Below, in pieces: positions 41,781 to 50,102 of a stretch of DNA of 64,000 bases. This DNA comes from JANXAZ01 sp037446605 (lineage in GTDB: Bacteria > Pseudomonadota > Alphaproteobacteria > Geminicoccales > Geminicoccaceae). The DNA lies in the NCBI GenBank assembly GCA_037446605.1, contig JBBIIE010000003.1, forward strand, positions 1 to 64,000, written 5' to 3'. Position 1 is the first letter of the stretch. Each line of letters opens with the position of its first letter. The notes beneath the pieces are model-generated. The model had not been told where the DNA came from. It did no database searches and was given only the letters and a program-made list of their open reading frames with translations. Made by a program: the position numbers and the translations under genes.

Positions 41781-42575
41781 ATGCTCTGGGAAGTCTTCGC
41801 GATCCGCTACGCACGGCTCGCCGCACGCACCCGCCGGGAGAATTTCCTGGGCGTCGATCCACACGATTCCGCGCCGATGCCGATCGACTTCTACGTCTGG
41901 CTCCTGCGCTCGGGCGAACGGTCGATCCTCGTCGATCTGGGCTTCGATGCCGAAGAGGCCGCTCGCCGTGGACGGCGGATCGACCGGCTGCCGCGGGAGG
42001 GTCTCGCCATGCTCGGCGTCCGTGCCGAAGAGATCCCGGACGTGATCGTCACGCACCTGCACTACGACCACGCCGGCACGCTCGACCATTTCCCGGCCGC
42101 CCGCTTCCACCTCCAAGAGGCCGAGCTCGCCTACACGACGGGGCGTTGCATGACCTATGCCGAGCTCCGCCGGCCCTACAGCGTGGAGCACGTTTGCTCC
42201 ATGGTGCGGCGGGTTTTCGAGGGCCGGGTCGCCTTCCACGACGGCGACGAGGAGATCGCCCCGGGCGTCACCGTCCACCGGATCGGCGGGCACGCCAAGG
42301 GCATCCAGTGCGTCCGGGTCGCGACGGCGCGCGGACCCGTGGTCCTGGCTTCCGACACCGCGCACTATTACGAGAATTTTTTGGACTATCGGCCGTTCCT
42401 CGTCGTGCACGACGTCGAGGCGACCTTGCGCGGCTACGATCGGCTGCGCGCGCTCGCCGGGGCCGTCGACCGTATCGTGCCGGGTCACGATCCGCTCGTC
42501 ATGGAGCGCTATCCAGCACCCGATCCGCGGCTCGAAGGTGTGGTGGCCCGCTTGGACGTACCACCGCGGGCCTGA
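41781..42575 (+). CDS. AHL-lactonase-like metallo-beta-lactamase-fold hydrolase
   Basis: A 264-residue protein of the AiiA/AttM type. The metal motif VTHLHYDHAGTLD lies near 90, with GGHAKGIQCV near 170, ASDTAHYYENF near 190 and VPGHDPLVMERYP near the C terminus. The spacing fits N-acyl homoserine lactonases, but other lactones are possible. There is no signal peptide. GGGGAGG is eleven bases before the ATG. It separates the two members of a DNA-repair pair and has no visible partner, so its role (signal quenching or catabolism) is open. Confidence 0.85.
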   Translation: MLWEVFAIRYARLAARTRRENFLGVDPHDSAPMPIDFYVWLLRSGERSILVDLGFDAEEAARRGRRIDRLPREGLAMLGVRAEEIPDVIVTHLHYDHAGTLDHFPAARFHLQEAELAYTTGRCMTYAELRRPYSVEHVCSMVRRVFEGRVAFHDGDEEIAPGVTVHRIGGHAKGIQCVRVATARGPVVLASDTAHYYENFLDYRPFLVVHDVEATLRGYDRLRALAGAVDRIVPGHDPLVMERYPAPDPRLEGVVARLDVPPRA

Positions 42576-42973
42576 GGGAACCGCTCGGCCCTCCCCGAGC
42601 AGAACCGGAAGATCCTGCAACGCCGCTCTCGGCGAGGGCGGGCGGCCCTCGATGTGGGGATGGACCGGGACGATCTCGGCCACCGCCCCGGTCCCGCCGG
42701 CGAGCGCCCGGATCTCGAGCGCGCGGCCGAGCCGCCGGCGTGCCGCGCGACGGCTCCTCCGTGTCGATCCGCGCGCCGCTCGACCCGTCCGGGGAGGGGC
42801 ATGCCGGCTCCCGCAGCGGGCGGCGTCCGCGGCGACCCTCGACCGGAACCGGGGGGCGGCATCGTGTGCGCTCTCTCCCGTTCCTGCCGGGACGGTCGCA
42901 TCTTGCGGTGCCCCCGCCGCTCGCTACCTCGGTCCTGCACGGCTCTCGTTTCGACCTTTCTTCGACTTGGGCG
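42576..42973. other. 398-base stretch without a supported gene
   Basis: Between the lactonase and ligase genes I see only Arg/Pro-rich open frames of the kind produced by high GC content, with no conserved motif. No clear hairpin, promoter pair or repeat stands out. Confidence 0.4.
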
Positions 42974-44578
42974 ATGCAGGCTTTCGCCGAGCTCCTGGAA
43001 CGCCTCCTCCACTGCCCGCAGCGCACGGGCAAGCTCGCGCTCCTGCGCGATCATCTGCGCCGCACGCCCGATCCCGATCGGGGTTGGGCCTTGGCCGCCC
43101 TCATCGGGACGCTCGAGTTCGCGCACGCCAAGCCCGGGCTCGTCCGGACACTCCTGGCCGAACGCACCGATCCCGTGCTGTTCGCCTGGTCCTACGACTA
43201 TGTGGGCGATCTCGCCGAGACCGCGGCACTGCTCTGGCCCGAGCCGGTCGAGCGTCGGCCGGCGCCGCGGCTTTCCCGGGTGGTCGAACAGCTCGCCACG
43301 ACCCCGAAGTCGCGCCTGCCGGCCGTCCTCGCCGACCTCCTCGACCGGCTCGATGCGACCGGCCGTTGGGCGCTCCTGAAGCTCGTGACCGGTGGCCTGC
43401 GGGTCGGCGTCTCGGCCGGGCTCGTGCGCGAAGCCCTGGCCGGCCTGGGTGGGGTCGACCCGGTCCGCGTGGAAGAGCTCTGGCACGCCCAGAGCCCACC
43501 CTACGAAGCACTCTTCGCCTGGCTCGAAGGCGAGGGCCCCGAGCCCGCGGACGGGGCCGAACTCGCCTTCCGCCCGTTCATGCTGGCCCATCCGCTCGAC
43601 GAGCCGGACCTCGCCGTGATCGCCGCCGAGCCCGAAGCCTGGGCGGCCGAGTGGAAGTGGGACGGGATCCGCGTCCAGCTCGCCGCCGGACCCTCGGGGG
43701 TGCGCCTCTATTCACGCGGCGGCGAGGAGATCGGGGCGAGCTTCCCGGAGCTGCTCGAGACCGCGCGGCTGCACCGTCTGCACGCGGTGCTCGACGGCGA
43801 GCTCGTCGTCCTGCGCGGCACGGAGGTCGGCAGCTTCAACGATCTGCAACAGCGCCTCAACCGCAAGGAGCCGTCGCCTCGGATGTTGGCCGAATTCCCG
43901 GTCGGGCTCTTGCTCTACGATCTCTTGGCCGAGGGTGGCGAGGATCTCCGTCCCCTCCCCTTCGCCACCCGGCGCGCCCGGCTCGAGTCCCTCCTGACCC
44001 GCCTCGCCTCTCCGCGTCTGCGGCTCTCGCCCCTCCTCACCCCGGCGCCACCCGAAGCGCTCGACCGGCTGCGTCGCGAGCCGCCGCATCCGGCCGTCGA
44101 GGGGCTCGTGCTGAAGCGTCGGGCGAGCTCCTATCTCGCCGGACGGGTCAAGGGTCACTGGTGGAAGTGGAAGCGCGATCCGTTCGCCGCCGATCTCGTC
44201 CTGCTCTATGCCCAACGTGGCCACGGCAAACGGTCGTCCTTCTATTCCGATTACACCTTCGGTGCGTGGCGGGACGGACCGGAGGGCGCGGAGCTCGTGC
44301 CCGTGGCGAAGGCCTATTCGGGCTACACCGACGAGGAGCTCGTCCGCCTCGACCGGTGGATCCGCGAGCGCACGGTCGAACGGTTCGGCCCCGTGCGCGC
44401 GGTCGAGCCGGTGCTCGTCTTCGAGATCGGCTTCGAGGGGATCCAGCGGTCGACCCGGCACAAGTCGGGGATCGCCCTGCGTTTCCCGCGCGTGCTGCGG
44501 ATCCGCTGGGACAAGCCCGCGGCCGAAGCCGACCGGCTCGCGAGCCTGGAAGCGTTGCTGCCACCCTCCGCCGCCTGA
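42974..44578 (+). CDS. ATP-dependent DNA ligase
   Basis: A 534-residue ligase. The N-terminal helical domain begins FAELLERLLHCPQRTGKLALL. The adenylation motif EWKWDGIRVQL with the AMP-accepting Lys lies near 225, VLDGELVVLRG near 275, and VEGLVLKRRASSYLAGRVKGHWWKWK (in part) near 385. The OB-fold C terminus follows (PVLVFEIGFEGIQRSTRHKSG in part). It matches the ligase that travels with ligase-associated exonucleases. The ATG at 42974 starts at the family N terminus; a strong ribosome site is missing. Confidence 0.93.
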   Translation: MQAFAELLERLLHCPQRTGKLALLRDHLRRTPDPDRGWALAALIGTLEFAHAKPGLVRTLLAERTDPVLFAWSYDYVGDLAETAALLWPEPVERRPAPRLSRVVEQLATTPKSRLPAVLADLLDRLDATGRWALLKLVTGGLRVGVSAGLVREALAGLGGVDPVRVEELWHAQSPPYEALFAWLEGEGPEPADGAELAFRPFMLAHPLDEPDLAVIAAEPEAWAAEWKWDGIRVQLAAGPSGVRLYSRGGEEIGASFPELLETARLHRLHAVLDGELVVLRGTEVGSFNDLQQRLNRKEPSPRMLAEFPVGLLLYDLLAEGGEDLRPLPFATRRARLESLLTRLASPRLRLSPLLTPAPPEALDRLRREPPHPAVEGLVLKRRASSYLAGRVKGHWWKWKRDPFAADLVLLYAQRGHGKRSSFYSDYTFGAWRDGPEGAELVPVAKAYSGYTDEELVRLDRWIRERTVERFGPVRAVEPVLVFEIGFEGIQRSTRHKSGIALRFPRVLRIRWDKPAAEADRLASLEALLPPSAA

Positions 44579-44695
44579 TCGCCGGACTCGGGCCGTCGGA
44601 GACGCCCGCTCGAGAACCCTCCCTCGGTCATCCCTCTCGGGACGGACGAGTCCCGCACATCCGATCGGTATCTCGGTCGTTGCCACGAAACCGGG

Positions 44696-44727
44696 AAAGA
44701 AGAAGCCCGCCGGAGGGCCGGCGGGCT
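44696..44727 (-). terminator. Intrinsic terminator of the YeeE/YedE genes
   Basis: AGCCCGCCGG and CCGGCGGGCT form a perfect 10-bp stem with a four-base loop (44704-44727). On the minus strand it is followed directly by TCTTCTTT. This is the best rho-independent terminator in the window, 34 bases after the minus-strand gene ending at 44761; it may also serve the convergent ligase gene. Confidence 0.75.
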
Positions 44728-44760
44728 GGGATCGGGAAGGCCGACGGGCGAGGAGGAACG

Positions 44761-45387
44761 TCAGGCCCGGCTCGGCGCCGTGGCCGGGGCGGTGCCGCTC
44801 GCGCCGTCGGGGGGTGGCAGGAGGCCGTCGGCGTTCGCGCCGACCTCCTCGCGCCAGGGCCGCCAGCGTTCGAGAGCCACGAGGCCGGCCGCGATCAGGG
44901 CCGCGGCTCCGAAGGCGAGCCACGGGAACGGAACGCCCAGGAGTGCGTCGAGCGTGAGCTTGCCCGCACCGCCCGTGAGCAGGACCGGCCGGAGCGTCGG
45001 CTCCAGATAGGTGAAGGTGAGCGCGCCCAGGAGACCGCCTGCGAGGGTGAACCAGGCGTCCTTGTAGCCGGCGCCGATCTGCGCGAGCGTCGTCCCGGGG
45101 CAGGCTCCTGCCAAAGCGATGCCCGCGCCCAGGATCAACCCGCCCACGATGTCGGCCGACCAGATCGCGGCTTTGGGATGCAGACCCGTGAGGCCGGCGG
45201 CCACGAGCGTGCCGAGGACCACGAGCCCGGCCGCCACCCCGGCGAGGAAGATCTTGAGCATCAGGAAGTTGCGCAATTGCAGCTGGCCCAGGATGACGGC
45301 CGGCTCGAAGACGCGCGACTTCTCGAGGAGGAAGCCGAAGACCACGCCCATGGCGAGGCCGACGAACACGGCGAATGTGACGGACAT
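44761..45387 (-). CDS. YeeE/YedE family sulfur transporter
   Basis: A 208-residue membrane protein with about five hydrophobic segments and the family motif ALAGACPGTTLAQIGAGYKDA containing the conserved Cys. YeeE/YedE (TsuA-like) proteins move thiosulfate or sulfur species into the cell. It pairs with a second YeeE/YedE gene immediately upstream, each probably forming half of the transporter. GGGGGAG precedes the ATG at 45387. The C-terminal 35 residues are a soluble, Pro/Ala-rich tail. Confidence 0.88.
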   Translation of the reverse strand: MSVTFAVFVGLAMGVVFGFLLEKSRVFEPAVILGQLQLRNFLMLKIFLAGVAAGLVVLGTLVAAGLTGLHPKAAIWSADIVGGLILGAGIALAGACPGTTLAQIGAGYKDAWFTLAGGLLGALTFTYLEPTLRPVLLTGGAGKLTLDALLGVPFPWLAFGAAALIAAGLVALERWRPWREEVGANADGLLPPPDGASGTAPATAPSRA

Positions 45388-45401
45388 GGACGGTCTCCCC
45401 C

Positions 45402-45917
45402 TCAGACGCGGCGGAGCAGATGGGCCATGGCGATCCCACCCGCGAAGGTCGCGGCGATCGCCACGAACGAACCGATGGCGAGCTGGGCCATGCCCGAGAG
45501 CCCGTGGCCGGAGGTGCAGCCGTCGGCGATCCGGGCACCGGCGAGCATCAGGAAGCCACCCGAAAAGGCGAGCAGGAAGCGGGTGGCCGGGCTCTTCGTG
45601 CCGAGGGCGCGCACCCACACCGGGGCGATGCCGCGGCGCAGCGTTCCCGAGAGCCTCGCCGAGAGGAACGCGCCGAGCGCGATCCCGACCACGAGGGCCA
45701 CCTGCCACCAGTTCTTGGCACCCGAGAGGTGCTTGGCGGCGTAGTCGATCTGCTGGATGGCGGGGTCGACCCACGCGGCGAGCGAGGCGGCTACGGTGAC
45801 GAACGAGGACGACGCACCGAGTGCCGTGCCGATCAGGAGAAAGGCGGGGATCTGCAGGAGCCCCAGGAGCGCGCCGGCCAGGTAGGGCGACCAGGCGCGA
45901 TCGTCGAGCGCGGGCAT
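45402..45917 (-). CDS. YeeE/YedE family sulfur transporter
   Basis: A 171-residue membrane protein, the partner of the next gene, 14 bases apart. The motif ARIADGCTSGHGLSGMAQLA with the conserved Cys is present, and four to five hydrophobic segments can be seen. GGGGAG lies before the ATG at 45917. A perfect 12-bp palindrome about 45 bases upstream is a likely operator. The pair could import sulfur compounds; cysD-cysNC for sulfate activation is encoded 12 kb away. Confidence 0.87.
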   Translation of the reverse strand: MPALDDRAWSPYLAGALLGLLQIPAFLLIGTALGASSSFVTVAASLAAWVDPAIQQIDYAAKHLSGAKNWWQVALVVGIALGAFLSARLSGTLRRGIAPVWVRALGTKSPATRFLLAFSGGFLMLAGARIADGCTSGHGLSGMAQLAIGSFVAIAATFAGGIAMAHLLRRV

Positions 45918-45960
45918 GGAGATGTCTCCCCTCTGGAGCCGCAGTGGCTCTCGTTGGAGA

Positions 45961-45972
45961 GCTAATATTAGC
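45961..45972. promoter_or_regulatory. Palindrome upstream of the YeeE/YedE operon
   Basis: GCTAATATTAGC is a perfect 12-bp palindrome in a GC-rich setting, 44 bases before the first YeeE/YedE start. Such AT-centred palindromes are typical of ArsR/BigR-type repressors that often govern these sulfur transporters. No regulator gene is adjacent. Confidence 0.4.
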
Positions 45973-46036
45973 AATCTCTGAAATCAAGATCCCGGATCCG
46001 CACTCCCGGGATCGCCACCCCTCGACGGAGGTGGGG

Positions 46037-48238
46037 TCAGGCGCCGGGGACGGGCAGGCGGCTCGCGAGGTCGAGACCGTGCGGTGCCATGGCCCGCCCG
46101 CGGCCGCGTCCGAGCCGCGAGAATGGCGGTCGATCGAGGAAGCGGCGGGTGATCTCCTCGGCTGGCGCCGGCCGGCCGAGCAGGAATCCCTGCACGAAAT
46201 CGCAGCCATACTCGGCCAGGATGCGGAGCTGGGCCGGACGCTCGACCCCCTCGGCGATGACCTTGAGGTCGAGGCTGTGGGCCATGGCGATCAGCGAACG
46301 GACGATCGCCGCATCACTGCCGTTCTCCTCGACGCTCTGGATGAACGAGCGGTCGATCTTGAGCGAGGCTCCCGGAAAGGCGCGCAGATGGTTGAGCGAG
46401 GAGAACCCGGTCCCGAAATCGTCGAGCGAGACCCGGACCCCCATCTGCGAGAAGGTGGCGAGCAGGCGCCGTACCTCCTCGGGCTTCTGCAGGAGATGAC
46501 TCTCGGTGATCTCGAGCTCGAGCAGCGAGGGCGGCAGCTCGTGCTCGGCGAGCAGGTGATGGAGCAGGGTGCCGAGCCCGACCTCGTGCATCTGCCGTGG
46601 CGACAGGTTGACCGCGAGCCGCAGCTCGCCGTGCCCGGCGCGACGCCAGCGGGCGAGCTGCGCACACCCGGTCTCGAGCGCCCATTGCCCGATCGGCACG
46701 ATCAGGCCGGTCTCCTCGGTGAGCGGGATGAACTCCCCGGGCGAGACGAGGCCGAGCTCGGGGTGGCGCCAGCGGATCAGCGCCTCGAAGCCCACCAGCC
46801 GCCCGGTGCCGAGCTCGACCTGGGGCTGGTAGAACAGGCAGAACTCGTGGCGGGCCACCGCCTGCCGCAGGCTCCGCTCGAGCGCCTGGCGGCGCGCTGC
46901 CTGCTGCCGCATCTCGACGGTGTAGCGATGGATTCCGCCGACCCTCCCGGCCTTGGCGCGGTACATGGCGGCATCGGCGCTCACCAGCAGCTCCTCGATC
47001 GAGCCGGCATCGCGGGGATAGACGGCGATACCGATCGAGGCGCCGACCTCGACCTCGCATCCACCGATGTCCACGGGCTCGCGGATCACCTCGAGCAGGC
47101 GCTCGGCCCGCGGCAGGGCGGACCCGGCATCGTCGAGGTCGGTCAGCACCACGGTGAACTCGTCACCCCCCAGCCGGGCGACGAGATCGCTCGCGCGCAC
47201 CACGCCGCGCAGCCGCCCGGCGATCTCCTGCAGGAGCCGGTCGCCGGCGCCGTGACCGTAGATGTCGTTGACCGGCTTGAAGCGATCGAGATCGATCAGC
47301 AGGAGCGCCACATGGTGCCCGAAACGCCGCGCCCGGGCGAGGCTGCGGGTGAGGAAGTCCTGGAGGAGATAGCGGTTGGGCAGACCGGTCAGCTGGTCGA
47401 GTTGGGCGATCTCGGCGAGCCGCCGCTCGGCGCGGTGCCGCTCGATCGAGTAGCGGATCGATCGATCGAGAAGGGGCGCGGTGATCTCGCCCTTGACCAG
47501 ATAATCCATGGCGCCGGCGCGCATGGCCTCGAGGTCGATCTCGCGGCTGCCCTGGCCGGTGAGCACGACGAACGGCGCCGTGCTCCCCTGCTCGATCGCC
47601 TCGCGCACCAGCTCGAGACCGGTCCGCTCGCCGAGCCGATAGTCGACCAGATAGACCTCGTGCCGACGCTCGGCGATCGCCGCGAGGGCGGCGTCCCAGC
47701 TGCGGGCCCACTCGAGCCGCAATCGCCCGCCGAACACCTCGCCGAGGAGCTCGCGGGTCAGAAGATAGTCGTCCTCGTCGTCGTCGATCAGCAGGATCCT
47801 CGGGCACTCGCCCCCCGGGGGGCCCTCGCGCTCCGCCGGCGGCTCGGGCGAGGCGGTCGGCAGCGTCGGCCCGTGCCCCAGGCAATAGCGCACCACTCGC
47901 TCGAGACGCTCGGCGGTCAGGCCGGTCTTCTCGACATAGTAGGCGGCTCCGGCACCCTGCGCCGCCCGGTCGACCGCCGGGTCGCCGACACCGGTGAGGA
48001 GGACGACCGGCACCGGTCGGATCGGCCGCGCCTGCTCGAGGAAGGCGATGCCGGACGTCTGGCCGATCCGCCAGTCGACGAGACACAGATCGACGGGCTC
48101 GCGGGCGAGCCGGTCGAGCCCTTCGGCGACGCCCGCGGCCGTGTGGACGACGACATCGGGCCCGATCCCGGTGATCAGGAGCTCGCGCAGGAGGGCGACA
48201 TCCTCCTCGTCGTCGTCGACCACCAGGATGCGAGGCAT
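46037..48238 (-). CDS. Dual-receiver GGDEF/EAL response regulator
   Basis: A 733-residue cytoplasmic regulator of cyclic di-GMP. Two receiver domains come first, RILVVDDDEEDVALL near 3 and RILLIDDDEDDYLLTRELL near 147, with phospho-acceptor Asp in CLVDWRIG and YLVDYRLG. A GGDEF domain follows with intact GGDEF and the inhibitory RASD site five residues before it. The EAL domain has GFEALIRWRHP and LDDFGTGFSSL. Both activities look possible. It lies downstream of a receiver gene and a kinase on the same strand. The last residues (GRGRAMAPHGLDLASRL) fall in the left arm of an inverted repeat. Confidence 0.93.
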   Translation of the reverse strand: MPRILVVDDDEEDVALLRELLITGIGPDVVVHTAAGVAEGLDRLAREPVDLCLVDWRIGQTSGIAFLEQARPIRPVPVVLLTGVGDPAVDRAAQGAGAAYYVEKTGLTAERLERVVRYCLGHGPTLPTASPEPPAEREGPPGGECPRILLIDDDEDDYLLTRELLGEVFGGRLRLEWARSWDAALAAIAERRHEVYLVDYRLGERTGLELVREAIEQGSTAPFVVLTGQGSREIDLEAMRAGAMDYLVKGEITAPLLDRSIRYSIERHRAERRLAEIAQLDQLTGLPNRYLLQDFLTRSLARARRFGHHVALLLIDLDRFKPVNDIYGHGAGDRLLQEIAGRLRGVVRASDLVARLGGDEFTVVLTDLDDAGSALPRAERLLEVIREPVDIGGCEVEVGASIGIAVYPRDAGSIEELLVSADAAMYRAKAGRVGGIHRYTVEMRQQAARRQALERSLRQAVARHEFCLFYQPQVELGTGRLVGFEALIRWRHPELGLVSPGEFIPLTEETGLIVPIGQWALETGCAQLARWRRAGHGELRLAVNLSPRQMHEVGLGTLLHHLLAEHELPPSLLELEITESHLLQKPEEVRRLLATFSQMGVRVSLDDFGTGFSSLNHLRAFPGASLKIDRSFIQSVEENGSDAAIVRSLIAMAHSLDLKVIAEGVERPAQLRILAEYGCDFVQGFLLGRPAPAEEITRRFLDRPPFSRLGRGRGRAMAPHGLDLASRLPVPGA
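46068..46107. repeat. Left arm of a 40-bp imperfect inverted repeat
   Basis: Read on the minus strand, 38 of 40 bases match positions 49831-49870 on the plus strand; the shared core begins GCGGCCGCGGGCGGGCC. The arm covers the end of the GGDEF/EAL gene. The two arms enclose the kinase, receiver and GGDEF/EAL genes. Confidence 0.8.
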
Positions 48239-48252
48239 GCGCGCCTTTGATC

Positions 48253-48720
48253 TCAGGCCGCGCGCTGCGAGCATTCGGGCGGCAGGGCCACGATCTGGAT
48301 CCAGTAGCGGCAGAGGACGTTGACCGCCTCGACCAGGCCGTTGAACGTGACCGGCTTGGTGATGAACGAGCTGACGCCGAGCCCGTAGGTACGGACGATG
48401 TCCTCCTCGGCGCGCGAGGTGGTGAGCACGACCACCGGGATCCGGCACAGCTGGGGATCGGCCTTGAGCTCGCGCAGGGCCTCGCGCCCGTCCTTCCTCG
48501 GCATGTTGAGGTCGAGCAGGATCACGCCCGGGTAGGGCTGGCCGGCGAGCTTCGCCCAGGCCCCCTCGCGGCGCAGGTAGGCGAGCAGCTCCTCGCCGTC
48601 CTCGACGAAGTGGATCTCGTTGGCGAGCCGGTTCTCGGCGAAGGCGTCCTCGATCATCATCCGATCGTCGGGGTCGTCCTCGGCGACCAGGATGGTGATC
48701 GGTCGCACGGCGTGGCTCAT
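48253..48720 (-). CDS. Single-domain response regulator (Rcp1-like)
   Basis: A 155-residue receiver protein. The acidic pocket is ILVAEDDPDDRMM, the phospho-acceptor Asp is in ILLDLNMPRKDG near 70, then VVVLTTS and FITKPV with the conserved Lys. There is no output domain. It matches the regulators that pair with bacteriophytochrome-type kinases. Its ATG overlaps the kinase stop (ATGA), and the next gene starts 14 bases later, so it probably passes phosphate between the kinase and the GGDEF/EAL regulator. Confidence 0.93.
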   Translation of the reverse strand: MSHAVRPITILVAEDDPDDRMMIEDAFAENRLANEIHFVEDGEELLAYLRREGAWAKLAGQPYPGVILLDLNMPRKDGREALRELKADPQLCRIPVVVLTTSRAEEDIVRTYGLGVSSFITKPVTFNGLVEAVNVLCRYWIQIVALPPECSQRAA

Positions 48721-49859
48721 GGCTTGGTCTCCATGGTCGGCTGTTGGGCCGGCAGCTCGATGATGAAGGTGGCCCCCTCGCCCGGTACACCCTGGGCGGT
48801 GATCGTTCCCCCGTGCCGCTCCACGATCTTGCGGCAGGTGGCGAGCCCGATCCCGGTGCCCTCGTACTCCGCCCGGGTGTGGAGCCGCTGGAAGATGCCG
48901 AAGATCCGCTCGGCGTACTTCATCTCGAAGCCGATGCCGTTGTCGGCGAAGCGGATCTCGACGCGGCGCTCGCCGGGCTGCTGCTCGCGCCCGCCGGCCA
49001 CCTCCCGGGCGCCGATGGTGATCCGCGGCGGCACGTCCGGGCGATGGAACTTGAGGGCGTTGGCGATCAGGTTCTGGAACAGTTGCCGCATCTGGGTGGC
49101 ATCGGCATCGATCGTCGGCAGCGGGCCGGCCTCCACGCATCCTCCGCTGCTCTCCAGGCGCATCTGCAGGTCGACCAGAACACCGGAAAGCACCTCGTTC
49201 AGGTTCACCGCCGTGAACGGCTTCGCCTTGGTGGTGACCCGCGAGTAGTCGAGCAGGTCGTTGATCAGAGCCCGCATCCGCTTGACGGCGCTCTGCATGC
49301 GCTCGACGTACATCTGCCCGTCCTCGCCGAGCGCCGCGTGGTAGCGCTGGCGGAGCCGGTCGCCGAACGCCTCGATCTTGCGCAACGGTTCCTGCAGGTC
49401 GTGCGAGGCGATCGAGGCGAAGGACTCGAGCTCCTGGTTGGAGCGGCGCAACGCCGCCTCGCGGACCTTGAGCTCGCTGATGTCGGTGTGCAGGACGACG
49501 AGCCCGCCATCGGCGGTACGGTGCTCGTTGACCAGGATCCAGCGGCCGTCGGCGAGCTGGCGCTCCATCACCGAGTCGGCCTGGCGATGCTGGGCCATCC
49601 GCTGATGGAAGCGGACCTCGGGATCGGTCTCGGCCGGCACCGGATCGATGCCGCTCGCGATCTCGGCGCGAACCAGGTCGGCATAGGAGAGCTGCGCCCG
49701 CAGGGTCCCCTCGAGGGCCGGGTAGAGGTCGACCAGCCTGCCGTTCCAGGTCACCAGCCGGCCGCCCGGATCGAACAGGGCGAAGCCGTGCGGGATGCTC
49801 TCGATGATCGCCGCCCGGGTGCGGCTCTCGGCGGCCGCGGGCGGGCCGTGGCACCGCAC
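48717..49859 (-). CDS. PAS-domain sensor histidine kinase, probably 5'-truncated
   Basis: About 380 residues from the GTG at 49859. A PAS domain starts at once (IIESIPHGFALFDPGGRLVTWN). The dimerisation helix has FASIASHDLQEPLRKIEAFG with the phospho-accepting His. The ATPase has NLIANALKFHRP and YEGTGIGLATCRKIVERHGG. There is no upstream sensor or membrane part. The presumed start lies inside the right arm of the inverted repeat, at the point where an ATP-grasp gene on the other strand is also cut. The N terminus may therefore have been lost in a rearrangement. The start codon is uncertain. Confidence 0.8.
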   Translation of the reverse strand: MRCHGPPAAAESRTRAAIIESIPHGFALFDPGGRLVTWNGRLVDLYPALEGTLRAQLSYADLVRAEIASGIDPVPAETDPEVRFHQRMAQHRQADSVMERQLADGRWILVNEHRTADGGLVVLHTDISELKVREAALRRSNQELESFASIASHDLQEPLRKIEAFGDRLRQRYHAALGEDGQMYVERMQSAVKRMRALINDLLDYSRVTTKAKPFTAVNLNEVLSGVLVDLQMRLESSGGCVEAGPLPTIDADATQMRQLFQNLIANALKFHRPDVPPRITIGAREVAGGREQQPGERRVEIRFADNGIGFEMKYAERIFGIFQRLHTRAEYEGTGIGLATCRKIVERHGGTITAQGVPGEGATFIIELPAQQPTMETKP

Positions 49860-49870
49860 GGGCTCGACCT
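49831..49870. repeat. Right arm of a 40-bp imperfect inverted repeat
   Basis: This arm is the reverse complement of 46068-46107 at 38 of 40 positions. It spans the presumed 5' end of the kinase gene and the left limit of the ATP-grasp remnant, so it marks a rearrangement junction. Confidence 0.8.
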
Positions 49871-50090
49871 GCGGGCCGACGCCGCCGGGCGGCTGTACGT
49901 CCTCGAGGCCAACCCCAAGCCCGATCTCGCGGCGCCGGTGGCCGAGCGGACCAGCCTCGTGTGCGCCGGCCTGCCGGATCAAGGGATGAGCTACGACGAT
50001 CTCGTGCTGGGCCTGCTCGCCGATCGGCTCGATGTCCTCTTCTCCCGACACCGCGGCAGCGCGCATCGGCTGCTCGACCTGATCGGCTGA
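49841..50090 (+). pseudogene. 3' remnant of an ATP-grasp (D-alanine-D-alanine ligase family) gene
   Basis: The plus-strand frame ending at 50090 encodes HGLDLRADAAGRLYVLEANPKPDL, the metal-binding end of the D-Ala ligase-type ATP-grasp fold, then about 55 further residues to a proper stop. There is no N-terminal or central ATP-grasp sequence before it, because the antisense kinase occupies that place. The following gene starts 12 bases later, so this was probably the first gene of the plus-strand operon with the sensor-MFS and ABC-binding genes. Confidence 0.7.
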
Positions 50091-50102
50091 GGCGGATCGG
50101 CG

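Noticed and set aside
42654..42973. Possible small gene in the gap before the DNA ligase
   Set aside because: Only Arg/Pro-rich frames without ribosome site or motif on either strand.
46068..49870. The 40-bp inverted repeat as ends of a transposon
   Set aside because: No transposase lies between the arms and no target duplication could be recognised, so only a recombination junction is claimed.
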